IMG/VR virus record: IMGVR_UViG_3300030102_001767
Location: 1-59,109 of that record
Reading direction: 5' to 3' (one strand)
DNA from: a virus
Length of the DNA stretch: 59,109 bases
How positions within the stretch are numbered: position 1 is the first letter of the stretch; each line of letters starts with the position of its first letter. A program made the position numbers and the translations under genes. Of the stretch, positions 1 through 7,215 are shown one piece after another. The notes beneath the pieces are model-generated. The model did not search any database and was not told the origin of the DNA. It worked only from the letters and a program-made list of their open reading frames with translations.

Positions 1-22
1 AAAACCCAATTTATATTCTTAA

Positions 23-202
23 TTAATCATCATGCACAAAACAATAAGACTTAGTGTAACCCCATGTGCAGTTTGACCAATCGTGTTTGCCTTCAATAAA
101 CTTAGGAAAGCCTGAATCAGTTAATGAATTATCAACCTTTTCTAATTCCGTATATATGAAAGTTTTATTTTTCTTCATATCAACTACAGTCAAAACAGTC
201 AT
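23..202 (-). CDS. Small hypothetical protein, 59 aa
   Basis: Short open frame read on the minus strand from an ATG at 202, with a good ribosome site (AAGGAG) about 10 bases upstream. Its start overlaps the stop of the preceding gene by one base (TAATG), so it looks translationally coupled and is the last gene of the operon that begins with the AAA+ ATPase at 5251. The protein begins MTVLTVVDMKKNKTF and has two cysteines in its C-terminal third (SNCTWGY, SYCFVHDD). No family is recognised. The coding claim rests on the ribosome site and tight packing. Confidence 0.6.
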   Translation of the reverse strand: MTVLTVVDMKKNKTFIYTELEKVDNSLTDSGFPKFIEGKHDWSNCTWGYTKSYCFVHDD

Positions 203-363
203 TAATTTTTCTCCTTGTTCATTGGTTCGTAATTAATTTTTTCTTTTCTATATTTTTCGTCTAACTTTTTGACCCAATCTTTTAAGCCATTTAATTCACC
301 GACATATAAATTTTCACCTACCCTTACAGTAGTTTTACTTTTAAATTTTTTAGTGTTGGACAT
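202..363 (-). CDS. Small hypothetical protein, 53 aa
   Basis: Minus-strand frame starting at an ATG at 363, which lies inside the end of the preceding gene (14-base overlap). A GGAGGGA ribosome site lies just upstream, inside that gene. The product is lysine-rich and starts MSNTKKFKSKTTVRVGENLY, with an amphipathic middle (LNGLKDWVKKLDEKYRKEK). It ends sharing one base with the next start. No family recognised; it looks like a genuine small operon member. Confidence 0.6.
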   Translation of the reverse strand: MSNTKKFKSKTTVRVGENLYVGELNGLKDWVKKLDEKYRKEKINYEPMNKEKN

Positions 364-745
364 TCATTCCCTCCTGATTTTCTCCTTTGTAAGTTTGTAA
401 AAGTGATTTTAGAATTGATAGTTTTTGTTCGCTATCTTTCATTTCTTTATTATTAATCCAAGAGTCAACATCATTCAGTATTGTATCAGCAAAAACATAA
501 TCCATAGTTAAATTTAAAAATCTTGTTGCCATTTCCAAGACCTCTTTCTCATCTTCGAAAGGGTACTTTGATAAATGTAATTTAAAATTATCCATAAAGA
601 ACTGAGCCATTTCTCTGTTATCATGTATTACAGGAAATATCTTTTCTTTTAAATCTTCTCTTATGTTTATAGTTTTACTTAATTGAATAGTTTCTTCTTC
701 TATGTTCCATTCTTCTCTCAACTTATCACCTCTTTTTTTACTCAT
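350..745 (-). CDS. Hypothetical helical protein, 131 aa
   Basis: Minus-strand gene with an AAGGAT ribosome site ahead of its ATG at 745. The product is charged, probably all helical, and has no membrane segment or signal peptide. I do not recognise a domain. It lies in the tail of the operon begun by the AAA+ ATPase; about 120 bases without a clear gene separate it from the 50-aa gene upstream, so a secondary promoter there is possible. It overlaps the next gene by 14 bases, consistent with coupled translation. Confidence 0.75.
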   Translation of the reverse strand: MSKKRGDKLREEWNIEEETIQLSKTINIREDLKEKIFPVIHDNREMAQFFMDNFKLHLSKYPFEDEKEVLEMATRFLNLTMDYVFADTILNDVDSWINNKEMKDSEQKLSILKSLLQTYKGENQEGMNVQH

Positions 746-868
746 TTTCTTATCCTTTTGTCTAAAATTGGGGGGTACTTACATATCAGGTGACCCCTAA
801 AACCCTCTGTAATCGCATTTATGAAGGTCGTTTTTTTCTAAAACTACCCAAAAAATGCAAATCTCTAG

Positions 869-1021
869 TTATTTCCAACATTTATAATGAATCCCTTCGT
901 CACTATGTCTGCCACAAAAATGACAATAGCCTTCTTCATCATAGTGATTCATTGACTCTTCGTACTCTTGTTGGTCTGCTAAATACTCTTGCTCGCTTAT
1001 CTCGTACTCTTTATCAATCAT
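869..1021 (-). CDS. 50-aa putative zinc-ribbon-like protein
   Basis: Minus-strand frame from ATG at 1021, with ribosome site AAGGAG about 10 bases upstream, overlapping the stop of the 176-aa gene. The N-terminal half is very acidic and Tyr/Glu-rich (MIDKEYEISEQEYLADQQEY). The C-terminal half carries GYCHFCGRHSDEG and KCW, that is Cys-x2-Cys plus His and a further Cys, the spacing of a tiny zinc knuckle. Function unknown. The metal-binding reading is inference; coding is supported by ribosome site, overlap and ordered cysteines. Confidence 0.65.
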   Translation of the reverse strand: MIDKEYEISEQEYLADQQEYEESMNHYDEEGYCHFCGRHSDEGIHYKCWK

Positions 1022-1544
1022 TTTGATTCTCCTTCTTATCTTTTATGTAATTTAAAAATTCTAAAAAACTTTCGAACTCATGAACTATTAGTTTGTCATC
1101 TGTTGAATAGTTTTTATTCCTGATATTACTTTTAATAGTTTGAGAAATATCATGTGGATTGGTGAGGTAAACAGTTTCATCAACTATCTTATCTTTTGAA
1201 TAACCGATTTTAGTTTTATATTCCAACACCATGATAGGCTCATCAACTAAAGTATCAAGACCTCTACTCGCTTTAATCAAAACTTTTTGGTCTTTAGTTA
1301 CATATTCGTAATCGTATTTATACCTTTTATCAATCTCCATTGTTGATTCAATATGACCAACAAAAGAACTTATTTTAAAATCTTTATTATAACCACTAAA
1401 ATCAAAACTAGTGTCTACTTGTTTGTCAAAATTTTTCATACTCTTATGTTTAATATCTGTAAACAACTGACTCTGAATTTCATACATCTGTTTTGTTTGG
1501 TTACTTTTGCAGAAATCATATAAATTAAAATCGTAGCTTTTCAT
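1014..1544 (-). CDS. Hypothetical protein, 176 aa
   Basis: Minus-strand gene in the AAA+/VWA operon. Its ATG at 1544 overlaps the stop of the 70-aa gene by four bases (ATGA). The product is mixed alpha/beta and hydrophilic with no signal peptide. The middle (residues about 50-130) is rich in alternating hydrophobic/Lys patterns that suggest a beta-sheet domain. No family recognised. One copy of the AT-rich dyad lies 19 bases upstream of the start, inside the preceding gene, so this gene and those after it may have their own promoter or operator. Confidence 0.8.
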   Translation of the reverse strand: MKSYDFNLYDFCKSNQTKQMYEIQSQLFTDIKHKSMKNFDKQVDTSFDFSGYNKDFKISSFVGHIESTMEIDKRYKYDYEYVTKDQKVLIKASRGLDTLVDEPIMVLEYKTKIGYSKDKIVDETVYLTNPHDISQTIKSNIRNKNYSTDDKLIVHEFESFLEFLNYIKDKKENQND

Positions 1545-1753
1545 TTTGTCACCTCATCAGAATTAAATATATCAGGTGATATATGTAAATTTACAAGATA
1601 CCTAATATATTTTTTGTACAGTTTGCTGTCGTATTTTTTTAGACAACGGATAATTTGTTCAGGTTTTAGATTGCCTGATTTAATTGCTTTCTCCGATAGC
1701 CGAACAACTAATTGCTCGGCTACATCTCCAATACTAATAAAATCATTTACCAT
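1541..1753 (-). CDS. Hypothetical protein, 70 aa
   Basis: Minus-strand gene whose ATG overlaps the stop of the VWA gene by one base (TAATG). The product starts MVNDFISIGDVAEQLVVRLS and is helical. The segment ISIGDVAEQL resembles the first helix of an excisionase/MerR-type winged helix, but the rest does not convince me. No function assigned. Tight coupling to the VWA gene suggests it is made together with that system. Confidence 0.75.
   Translation of the reverse strand: MVNDFISIGDVAEQLVVRLSEKAIKSGNLKPEQIIRCLKKYDSKLYKKYIRYLVNLHISPDIFNSDEVTK
1563..1588. promoter_or_regulatory. AT-rich dyad, copy 1
   Basis: TTAAATATAT-CAGGTG-ATATATGTAA: two AT-rich arms with one mismatch around a 6-base centre. 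It lies inside the 70-aa gene, 19 bases upstream of the start at 1544. Same architecture (ATATAT-N6-ATATAT) as copies at 5345, 13502, 50929, 53281 and 59047. Probably a binding site for a dimeric regulator or part of a phage promoter; not proven. Confidence 0.5.
1584..1595. repeat. Perfect palindrome TGTAAATTTACA
   Basis: Perfect 12-base palindrome abutting the AT-rich dyad at 1563-1588. The same 12-mer recurs twice downstream of the cytosine methyltransferase (52531 and 52581). Here it is inside coding sequence, so it may be chance, but three exact copies suggest an operator. Confidence 0.35.
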
Positions 1754-3096
1754 TAATAACTCTCCTCATAAATATTTACTGTTTCTCCCCAACTCACATT
1801 GTCAGGTCTATCATATCCTGTGGTAGCCCAAATGAAAGGATAGTCAGGCTCATCATCATCAGTTAAATCCCAAGACTCACAGTCGGTAAAGTACATTGCG
1901 AACCCAATCTCATTTTGAATATTAGTTTTCTCAATGAGGTTTAGGAAAGGTTTAAAACTTGTGCCACCATTCATCATGTCACGCATTTCAATCTCCTCAC
2001 CTCTTTCAAAAATATCCCAAAACCTCATCAGGTCTGTATCAGGTAAATCTTCGTGAAGGACTACAGGGTGGTCATTGATATAAGTGATATAAACTTTTTC
2101 AATCTCGAACTCCTCTTGAATTGTTTCAATCTCTTTGACCATTTGTTGTCTTGCTCTTAGACCAACACTTCCTGAAATGTCGATAGCGAAAGCCATAGAC
2201 ATCATTGGTGTTTCAACATTGCTCGGTAAATACATATCTTGAGCAACGAATCTTCGGTTAGGTCTTTTGTAGGATTGCTCAGAACTTTCAACTAATGAAC
2301 TAGCATAATCTCTAAGTGTATCTCTCCAATCTTGAGGAACACCTTGTCCGTTTCTAGCATTGCCAACTGAATTGTAATCTGAACCTTGACCAACTGCTTT
2401 TTGTATTTGGTCAGATTGAATTATTCTTTCAGTAATCTCTTGAGATAATTGAGCAGAGGTTTTGATACCTTTTCCGTCACCACCACTTTCAATATCTTTT
2501 TTCTTTTCTTCTTGTTCATCATATTGAATAACACCACCACCCATTTGATTGTGTCCATTCTCAGCTTGGTTAGTAGAAGGATTGATAATAATTCCTTGAG
2601 CAGTTTCTTGTGGTGGATTTTTGGTGATAAGAATTTGGTAAACTTTCTCAGCACTCAATGTTTTGAACTCTCTCATTCCAACATTGAAATAATCTTGATA
2701 ATCATAAAATTCAATTCCACCTAATTTACGAATATTAGCACCATGATTCATTTTACTGCTCATGTATTCCAACTCGGTATTGATTACCAAATCGGTAGCG
2801 ATATTCCAAATCTCAGGATTTCTTTTTCCCATTCGAGTCATATGTTGCCAACCAACATGAAGAACCTCATGCAAGAAAACTGTTTCAATTAATTGTCTTG
2901 CTAACTTGTCACCATGTTCTTCAAACCAACCATTTAATGCTACCTCGTTGTAGAATACTGCCACCCCATTTGTCGCCATTAAAGGAACATCAGAAGTTTC
3001 TTCTATTTTCAGGGGTAGCATGATTGAACCCCAACCTGAGTTATTAATGACTATATTCTGTCTAACTCTTTTTATTTCTAATTCAATATTTTTCAT
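1753..3096 (-). CDS. DUF2201-like metallopeptidase/VWA protein
   Basis: A 447-residue protein with two recognisable halves. Residues about 70-105 contain HEVLH (76-80) followed by the WNIATDLVIN stretch, the pattern of the DUF2201 putative metallopeptidase family, with H76, E77 and H80 as likely zinc ligands/catalyst. A polar linker (about 165-285, GHNQMGGG and charged) leads to a von Willebrand A-like domain. Its MIDAS residues are complete: D306-x-S308-x-S310, T379 in GGTSF, and D405 in YFTDCE. In bacteria such VWA proteins act with MoxR-type AAA+ ATPases, and the ATPase is two genes upstream here. Peptidase activity is unproven; the HExxH may be structural. It probably acts in the cytoplasm, as no signal peptide is seen. 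Confidence 0.85.
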   Translation of the reverse strand: MKNIELEIKRVRQNIVINNSGWGSIMLPLKIEETSDVPLMATNGVAVFYNEVALNGWFEEHGDKLARQLIETVFLHEVLHVGWQHMTRMGKRNPEIWNIATDLVINTELEYMSSKMNHGANIRKLGGIEFYDYQDYFNVGMREFKTLSAEKVYQILITKNPPQETAQGIIINPSTNQAENGHNQMGGGVIQYDEQEEKKKDIESGGDGKGIKTSAQLSQEITERIIQSDQIQKAVGQGSDYNSVGNARNGQGVPQDWRDTLRDYASSLVESSEQSYKRPNRRFVAQDMYLPSNVETPMMSMAFAIDISGSVGLRARQQMVKEIETIQEEFEIEKVYITYINDHPVVLHEDLPDTDLMRFWDIFERGEEIEMRDMMNGGTSFKPFLNLIEKTNIQNEIGFAMYFTDCESWDLTDDDEPDYPFIWATTGYDRPDNVSWGETVNIYEESY

Positions 3097-3122
3097 TTTA
3101 TTTTCCCTATAATTTTAAAATG

Positions 3123-4124
3123 TTAAACACCAAAAATATCTTTAGAATTTTCCAACTCTTTAGATAATTTTTCTGTTACTGTTTTTCTTTCTTTGGAATC
3201 TTCTCTAAGTGATTTACTTGTAGAGTTACCGATTGCCTTTTCAACAGCATTGATAATTTCCTCTACTCGCTCATCATTAAAGATTTCATTCCTACCTTTT
3301 AATCCTGTTAAGGTTTTTCTAAGGTTAGGAATTTTAGAATCTCTGAAAGGTTTTTTCTTTCCTGTTTCAGCATTAGGATTGAACTCACTCAAAGAAACCA
3401 CAACATCAGTAATTCCTGATATTAAATCTTCCTGATTTCTTTCTGCAACCTCAACCAATTTATTATCCCAATATGAAATAGAATAATTACTAACCTCACC
3501 AAGAAGATTTTTAATTCCTCCTTCACCATAGGTGGTAAAAGTTTCATCAGAAACATCACCAATGACTGTGGGTATTTCAATGTTTGAAAACTCGGTATGA
3601 ATTAAACCTTTCGTAGTTTTGGTTTTATAAATTGGGTTTGCCTTCGTACCACCAACTTGTTTGGTTACTTGCCCACCAATTATTTCTTCTTTGGTAGGGT
3701 ACAAGTTTTCGTCAAAGGCAGAACCTAATTCAACTTTTGCCTGTGCCTTTAGGTCAGGTAAATCTTTGATGAGGTTATCTCTAAGAGAATCAAAATCTCC
3801 TTTGAAATCATTCCAAATTTCATTGTATTTTTTTCTATTCTCATTAGGCAATAATCTCCACTCTGAATCCCACACGCAAGTATGATAAGACATTTCATTT
3901 TTTCTTTGTCTGTCTAACTTTCTCATCTCTTTAATGGGTGTTAGGTCTATAAGATTTTTTCTAACCTGAAACCAATCAGCATTTCCTTTTACATCACTCG
4001 CTACTGCTTGAGTTAATTCAGGGGAGTCTTTTGTTGCTCCCCAAATTTTTGCTCTAGCTTTTACAAGTGTAGCTTTGGTATGTAAATCTTCAGCTAAATT
4101 ATATTTTGTTTCTTCTTGTTTCAT
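3123..4124 (-). CDS. Conserved phage helper of the AAA+/VWA pair
   Basis: A 333-residue protein between the AAA+ ATPase and the VWA protein. The frame is open to a GTG at 4136, but GGAGG sits five bases before the ATG at 4124, so I start there. The N-terminal 150 residues show a pattern I associate with uncharacterised podophage proteins: KARAKIWGATKD, then YHTCVWDSEWRLLP, then a helical stretch ending in a Leu-Gly ... YPTKEEI motif. The C-terminal part is helical and charged. No enzyme motif is visible. By position it is likely an adaptor or third subunit joining ATPase and VWA protein; this is inference from the conserved three-gene order. Confidence 0.8.
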   Translation of the reverse strand: MKQEETKYNLAEDLHTKATLVKARAKIWGATKDSPELTQAVASDVKGNADWFQVRKNLIDLTPIKEMRKLDRQRKNEMSYHTCVWDSEWRLLPNENRKKYNEIWNDFKGDFDSLRDNLIKDLPDLKAQAKVELGSAFDENLYPTKEEIIGGQVTKQVGGTKANPIYKTKTTKGLIHTEFSNIEIPTVIGDVSDETFTTYGEGGIKNLLGEVSNYSISYWDNKLVEVAERNQEDLISGITDVVVSLSEFNPNAETGKKKPFRDSKIPNLRKTLTGLKGRNEIFNDERVEEIINAVEKAIGNSTSKSLREDSKERKTVTEKLSKELENSKDIFGV

Positions 4125-4135
4125 TAGAACCTCCA

Positions 4136-5251
4136 CTAAACAAAATCTATTTCAGTATTAGCTAGAGAAAAATCTGTGAATGATTTTGTATTCATCAAAT
4201 CTTTTTCTATCTTGATACCATGTTGAGTAAAAAATACTGTGAACTCTTTGCTCTCAAATCTATTGAGATATTCGATAGCAGAACTGAAAACTTTTTCTTT
4301 TCTTTTCTTGCTGTCGCCTTCTCTAACTTTTTGTAGCAATGCTCCTGTTACAGCAAATCTAATATTGGTATCTTCAGAACTAATAAAATCTGCGTCTTGA
4401 GGATTTTCAATAATTGATTCCATACTCGGTGCTTTGGATAAAGTTTTCTCGAAAGATAAAATATTTTGAGCAACCTCTGAGCCAACAGTAGATTGATAAG
4501 TAGCAAGTTTTAATTCATCAATAATTGCGTCAGCATTTAAAATTTCAGATAATGCAACAGCACTTCTTGGTGAGCAGAATTGTTCGCTCTTATTTTTTCT
4601 ATCGTAATTCCATAAATTCTGTGGCTCGAATCTGAAGTAGCTAGTGATAAGAGGGTGAACACCATTTTCACTCGCCCATAAATCCCAAGACTCATGAGAG
4701 AACTCAATATCAAGAACTGCTGTTCTATTAAGCATAGCCATGTTGAGATTTCCAACTCCAGCATTATCTTCTTTTCTATTTGTTGCTCCGATAATTTTCC
4801 AACCCTTCGGCAGTACATAAGAACCAATTTCTCTTTCAAGAATTAGAGATTGAAAAACTTTCTGCACATCAGCACTAGCAGAACCAACCTCATCAAGAAA
4901 TAATATTCCTTTTGAATTTGGATTCTTTGGTAGTGACGACATGAACTTGTGAACCATTTCGTCTTGGTCTTTGTCATATGTTGGCAAGTACAAATCCTGA
5001 ACTCCATAATGAGAACCCATAATTTGAACTAGACCAAATTCTTTGGCAGTAGGTGTTGGAGTCATTACAGGAGTCAGTCCTAGATTGATTTCTTCATCTC
5101 TCCATAACTGCTTTACTGATTCAGATTTTCCAATACCTGAACCACCTCGCAAAAGAGGAACAAGACTGTTGACCTTTTCGTTTTCTGAAATCCAAAGTTT
5201 CTTTGTGAAATCTTTGGCGTTTTTAATATTGATATTTGTAGTATCATTCAT
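4136..5251 (-). CDS. MoxR-like AAA+ ATPase
   Basis: A 371-residue AAA+ ATPase and the first gene of the minus-strand operon, with a GGGAG ribosome site. Walker A is GGSGIGKS (36-43), Walker B ILFLDEV (116-122), sensor 1 IIGATNR (153-159), and a candidate arginine finger lies in MLNRTA (about 173-178). The LYLPTYD segment before Walker B is typical of the MoxR/AAA_5 group. MoxR ATPases remodel or activate target proteins together with VWA partners; the VWA gene is two genes downstream. The frame is followed at once by the helper gene. No substrate can be read from sequence. Some marine phage annotations call similar genes cobS, but nothing here points to cobalamin synthesis. Confidence 0.88.
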   Translation of the reverse strand: MNDTTNINIKNAKDFTKKLWISENEKVNSLVPLLRGGSGIGKSESVKQLWRDEEINLGLTPVMTPTPTAKEFGLVQIMGSHYGVQDLYLPTYDKDQDEMVHKFMSSLPKNPNSKGILFLDEVGSASADVQKVFQSLILEREIGSYVLPKGWKIIGATNRKEDNAGVGNLNMAMLNRTAVLDIEFSHESWDLWASENGVHPLITSYFRFEPQNLWNYDRKNKSEQFCSPRSAVALSEILNADAIIDELKLATYQSTVGSEVAQNILSFEKTLSKAPSMESIIENPQDADFISSEDTNIRFAVTGALLQKVREGDSKKRKEKVFSSAIEYLNRFESKEFTVFFTQHGIKIEKDLMNTKSFTDFSLANTEIDFV

Positions 5252-5532
5252 GATTGATTATCTCCCTATAAAATTAATAAATGAATCATTACTCTTTGTA
5301 GCACTTAATCGAAACATTCACAAGCATTTAACGAAATATAAAGAATAAATATTACAGCTAATATATTTAAATAATTACCTGTAGGTCACGCAAATATATT
5401 TACTCGCTAGATACATCAAGCATGATTGAAAAAAAACAAACACAGGGGTCAGAGCTATCGGTGTAAATTTAAGATTGAATTAATCTGAGTTTCTGTGGTA
5501 CTTATTGAAAGTATTTTGAGGATTAAATAGTT
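5252..5532. promoter_or_regulatory. Divergent intergenic region
   Basis: About 280 bases between the minus-strand ATPase operon and the plus-strand TerS gene, without a credible gene. It must hold promoters for both directions. It contains an imperfect copy of the AT-rich dyad (5345-5370), a nearby half-site like AAATATATTTA (5392-5402), and TGTAAATTTAAG (5462), one arm of the 12-base palindrome seen elsewhere. No strong -35/-10 pair stood out. Confidence 0.6.
5345..5370. promoter_or_regulatory. AT-rich dyad, copy 2 (imperfect)
   Basis: Right arm ATATATTTAA is exact; the left arm (ATAAATATTA) is degenerate; the centre is CAGCTA. It is 94 bases upstream of the ATPase start on the minus strand, a sensible operator or promoter position for that operon. 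Confidence 0.4.
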
Positions 5533-6030
5533 ATGAAAGATAAAGACAAAGACAAACCAAAATTAGTTTTAGTAAGTGAATCGGCAAGTAAGAAAAAATC
5601 GCCAACCGATTTACCGATACTGACACCGAAACAGAAAAAGTTTTTGGAAGGTATAACCAAAGGAAAACTCTCGGCTACTGAAAGTTATCGGCTCGCATAT
5701 GATTGTGAAGGCATGAAAGATTCTTCGGTCTATGTTGAGAGTAGCAAATTAATTCGTCACCCAAAGATTACCCTACACTTAGAACGACATCAGGCAATGA
5801 TTGACCGAACTGCACAAGCCACCATGCTCTCTGTCAAAGAGTATGTGGAAAATGGATTGAAGGAAATAATTGAAGATGAGGATTCAAATGTTAATGCCAA
5901 AGTGTCTGCGTTATCTTGGCTCGGAAAATCTGTTGCAATGTTTACAGACAAAGTTGAGTCTACTGACGAAAATAAATCTGTCCAAGAACTAGAGGAAGAA
6001 CTCAGACGCAAGTTAGGTTTAACTGACTAA
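5533..6030 (+). CDS. terS: Terminase small subunit
   Basis: A 165-residue protein with a charged N-terminus, then LTPKQKKFLEGITKG (about 30-44), LSATESYRLAYDCEGM and an SSKLIRHPKI segment. This is the helix-turn-helix-like DNA-binding pattern of phage small terminase subunits (Terminase_2 type). The C-terminal half is helical and acidic and probably oligomerises and contacts TerL. TerS recognises the packaging site and stimulates the large subunit. It is unusual in being 3.3 kb and ten genes away from TerL. It ends in EELRRKLGLTD. Confidence 0.8.
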   Translation: MKDKDKDKPKLVLVSESASKKKSPTDLPILTPKQKKFLEGITKGKLSATESYRLAYDCEGMKDSSVYVESSKLIRHPKITLHLERHQAMIDRTAQATMLSVKEYVENGLKEIIEDEDSNVNAKVSALSWLGKSVAMFTDKVESTDENKSVQELEEELRRKLGLTD

Positions 6031-6194
6031 CACTAGCAAGAGAACACCAACCCCTGAAAATAAAACTCGGATTTCCTGAGATTAATTAAGGTTAATTATC
6101 ACACGATTTTACAGCACCCCAACCCCCTAGATACATAACGATTACAGGATTATCATATACACAGTGATTTGCTCAAATAATACTATTGATTTCA

Positions 6195-6476
6195 CTAATT
6201 AGCTGCTAAAAACATTAAACCTATTAAAACTAAAGCCAATAAAATACCTGGAAAACTAAAATTTCCTTTAGATTCAACACTTTGCAGTAATTCTTTGTCT
6301 TTTTTAGCTAATTCTTGCAATATTTGGTTGTTAGGTTTTTCATATGCTTCATTAATATCAGGAGTATTTGGATCATCCTTGATGTAATGGCCTTTTTTAT
6401 TACGAGCTCTCTTTAAATTTGTCTTTTTTGCTGTTTTTTTCTTAACATTTTTAGTTTTTTTTGTTTTTTCTACCAT
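6195..6476 (-). CDS. Small lysine-rich membrane protein, 93 aa
   Basis: Minus-strand gene flanked by plus-strand genes. The N-terminal third is almost only Lys, Thr, Arg and Asn (MVEKTKKTKNVKKKTAKKTN). A polar middle follows, and residues about 74-92 form one transmembrane helix (FPGILLALVLIGLMFLAAN) at the extreme C-terminus. This is the topology of a tail-anchored protein with a cationic cytoplasmic domain. TTTTCCTCC next to the start on the plus strand reads as a GGAGGAAAA ribosome site. Function unknown; it could anchor DNA or act in lysis timing, but nothing shows this. Confidence 0.7.
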   Translation of the reverse strand: MVEKTKKTKNVKKKTAKKTNLKRARNKKGHYIKDDPNTPDINEAYEKPNNQILQELAKKDKELLQSVESKGNFSFPGILLALVLIGLMFLAAN

Positions 6477-6597
6477 TTTTTCCTCCGCTGGTAATTTATT
6501 TTAAGGATTTCAACCCTTTTTTTTCAGGATTTTAGGTAAACAATCCCTTATCCTCAGAAATTTTACTTTTTTTTAGTGGTATTATCGAAACCCCCTC

Positions 6598-6606
6598 TGG
6601 TATAAT
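6598..6606 (+). promoter_or_regulatory. Extended -10 promoter candidate
   Basis: TGG followed by a perfect TATAAT (6601-6606), an extended -10 element. No good -35 is seen at 17 bases, which extended -10 promoters tolerate. Transcription would begin near 6613 and give a leader of about 260 bases before the first gene at 6876. Confidence 0.5.
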
Positions 6607-6694
6607 ACTAGATACTAGGTATTATCTAGTATAGATAAATAACAGTATAGAATCTACTAGGTAGATTCTAACTAGTATATATCTAAGTATATAC
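6605..6694. repeat. Cluster of perfect inverted repeats rich in CTAG
   Basis: Three dyads lie within 90 bases. First, ATACTAGATA (6605-6614) and TATCTAGTAT (6623-6632) around 8 bases. Second, TAGAATCTAC and GTAGATTCTA around TAG (6648-6670). Third, GTATATA and TATATAC around 6 bases (6675-6694). CTAG occurs five times. The third dyad has the ATATAT-N6-ATATA spacing of the AT-rich dyad family. The position just downstream of the -10 suits operators; a replication origin is another reading. Confidence 0.6.
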
Positions 6695-6699
6695 TCTTG

Positions 6700-6830
6700 T
6701 GAAAGTTTTTGCAAGTAAATGGTTTCGCTGGTATTTCGATACCCATGCTCCATACTTTATGGGTAAGACATGATGATTCGAAATAAGGCGAGGAAGTCCT
6801 AAACGCCCTCCCTAGTTTAGGGCTTCCAAA
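6700..6830 (+). ncRNA. Candidate structured leader RNA
   Basis: A non-coding stretch with several hairpins on the plus strand. GGTAT-TTCG-ATACC (6730-6743) is a UUCG tetraloop stem. CCATA-CTT-TATGG is at 6750-6762. TTTCG at 6723 could pair with CGAAA at 6779-6783 to close a multiloop. A 13-pair stem with one G-U (6792-6804 with 6815-6827, loop 10) ends it. The last stem lacks a following U-run, so it is not a normal terminator. It could be a riboswitch-like leader, an mRNA stabiliser or a small RNA; no known class recognised. Confidence 0.4.
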
Positions 6831-6875
6831 TAATTAAAAACAATGCTATGTTTTTTATTAACAAGGGAGAATTTA

Positions 6876-7091
6876 ATGAAAGATAAAAACTATAGAGGCA
6901 AGAGGTCACATACTGCCCAAAAAAGACCATGGTTAAGAGAAATGTTTCCAGAACTATATCCAGGTAGTGGTAAAAAATCAGCTAGAAAAAAAAGAAAACA
7001 AAAAGAGAGAGCTGAAAAACTAAAACACAACAATCAAGTTTTTGAAGTAAGAGGTAATTTCTTAGTTGGTGAGTTAGATGACAAAAAATAA
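6876..7091 (+). CDS. Small basic protein, 71 aa
   Basis: I start at the ATG at 6876 because AAGGGAG lies about 8 bases upstream; an ATG at 6843 is in frame but has no ribosome site. The product is strongly basic (KSARKKRKQKERAEKLK at about 33-49) with a short hydrophobic C-terminal strand (FEVRGNFLVGEL). It begins the run of small genes leading to TerL and overlaps the next gene by 14 bases. No family recognised; nucleic-acid binding is a fair guess from charge. Confidence 0.65.
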   Translation: MKDKNYRGKRSHTAQKRPWLREMFPELYPGSGKKSARKKRKQKERAEKLKHNNQVFEVRGNFLVGELDDKK

Positions 7092-7215
7092 TGATGAATA
7101 TAAAAAAAATGCACGCTGGAAATATGAGCTACACGCTTATAGAAAAGCTAAAAAGGCTAAAGTAACTATGCCAACTTACAAATTTATGAAGGATAAGGAT
7201 AATGAAGGAAACTAA
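7078..7215 (+). CDS. Small basic protein, 45 aa
   Basis: Short frame filling the gap between the 71-aa and 85-aa genes and overlapping both (14 bases each). Translation gives MTKNNDEYKKNARWKYELHA followed by a Lys/Ala helix and an MPTYKFMKDKD end. It is basic and aromatic, probably one or two helices. There is no strong ribosome site of its own, so translational coupling is likely. Coding is inferred from the exact fit between neighbours. Confidence 0.5.
   Translation: MTKNNDEYKKNARWKYELHAYRKAKKAKVTMPTYKFMKDKDNEGN

Noticed and set aside
790-1026. 78-residue plus-strand frame
   Set aside because: It runs opposite to the real minus-strand 50-aa zinc-knuckle-like gene and has no ribosome site.
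4136-5251. cobS (cobaltochelatase) naming of the ATPase
   Set aside because: The fold is the same superfamily, but the operon has no cobalamin genes and the partners are the helper and VWA/HExxH proteins.
6510-6530. Terminator at AAGG...CCCTTTTTTTT before the leader
   Set aside because: The stem is only four pairs and the arrangement is too weak to call.
6760-6790. Hammerhead-ribozyme-like letters (ATGATGA then GAAA) in the leader
   Set aside because: The first core base is wrong (A instead of C) and only three bases lie between the two core boxes, so stem II cannot form.
6765-6795. tRNA-like T-loop letters (GATTCGAAAT)
   Set aside because: No flanking T-stem, acceptor or anticodon arm can be paired; no tRNA was found anywhere in the window.
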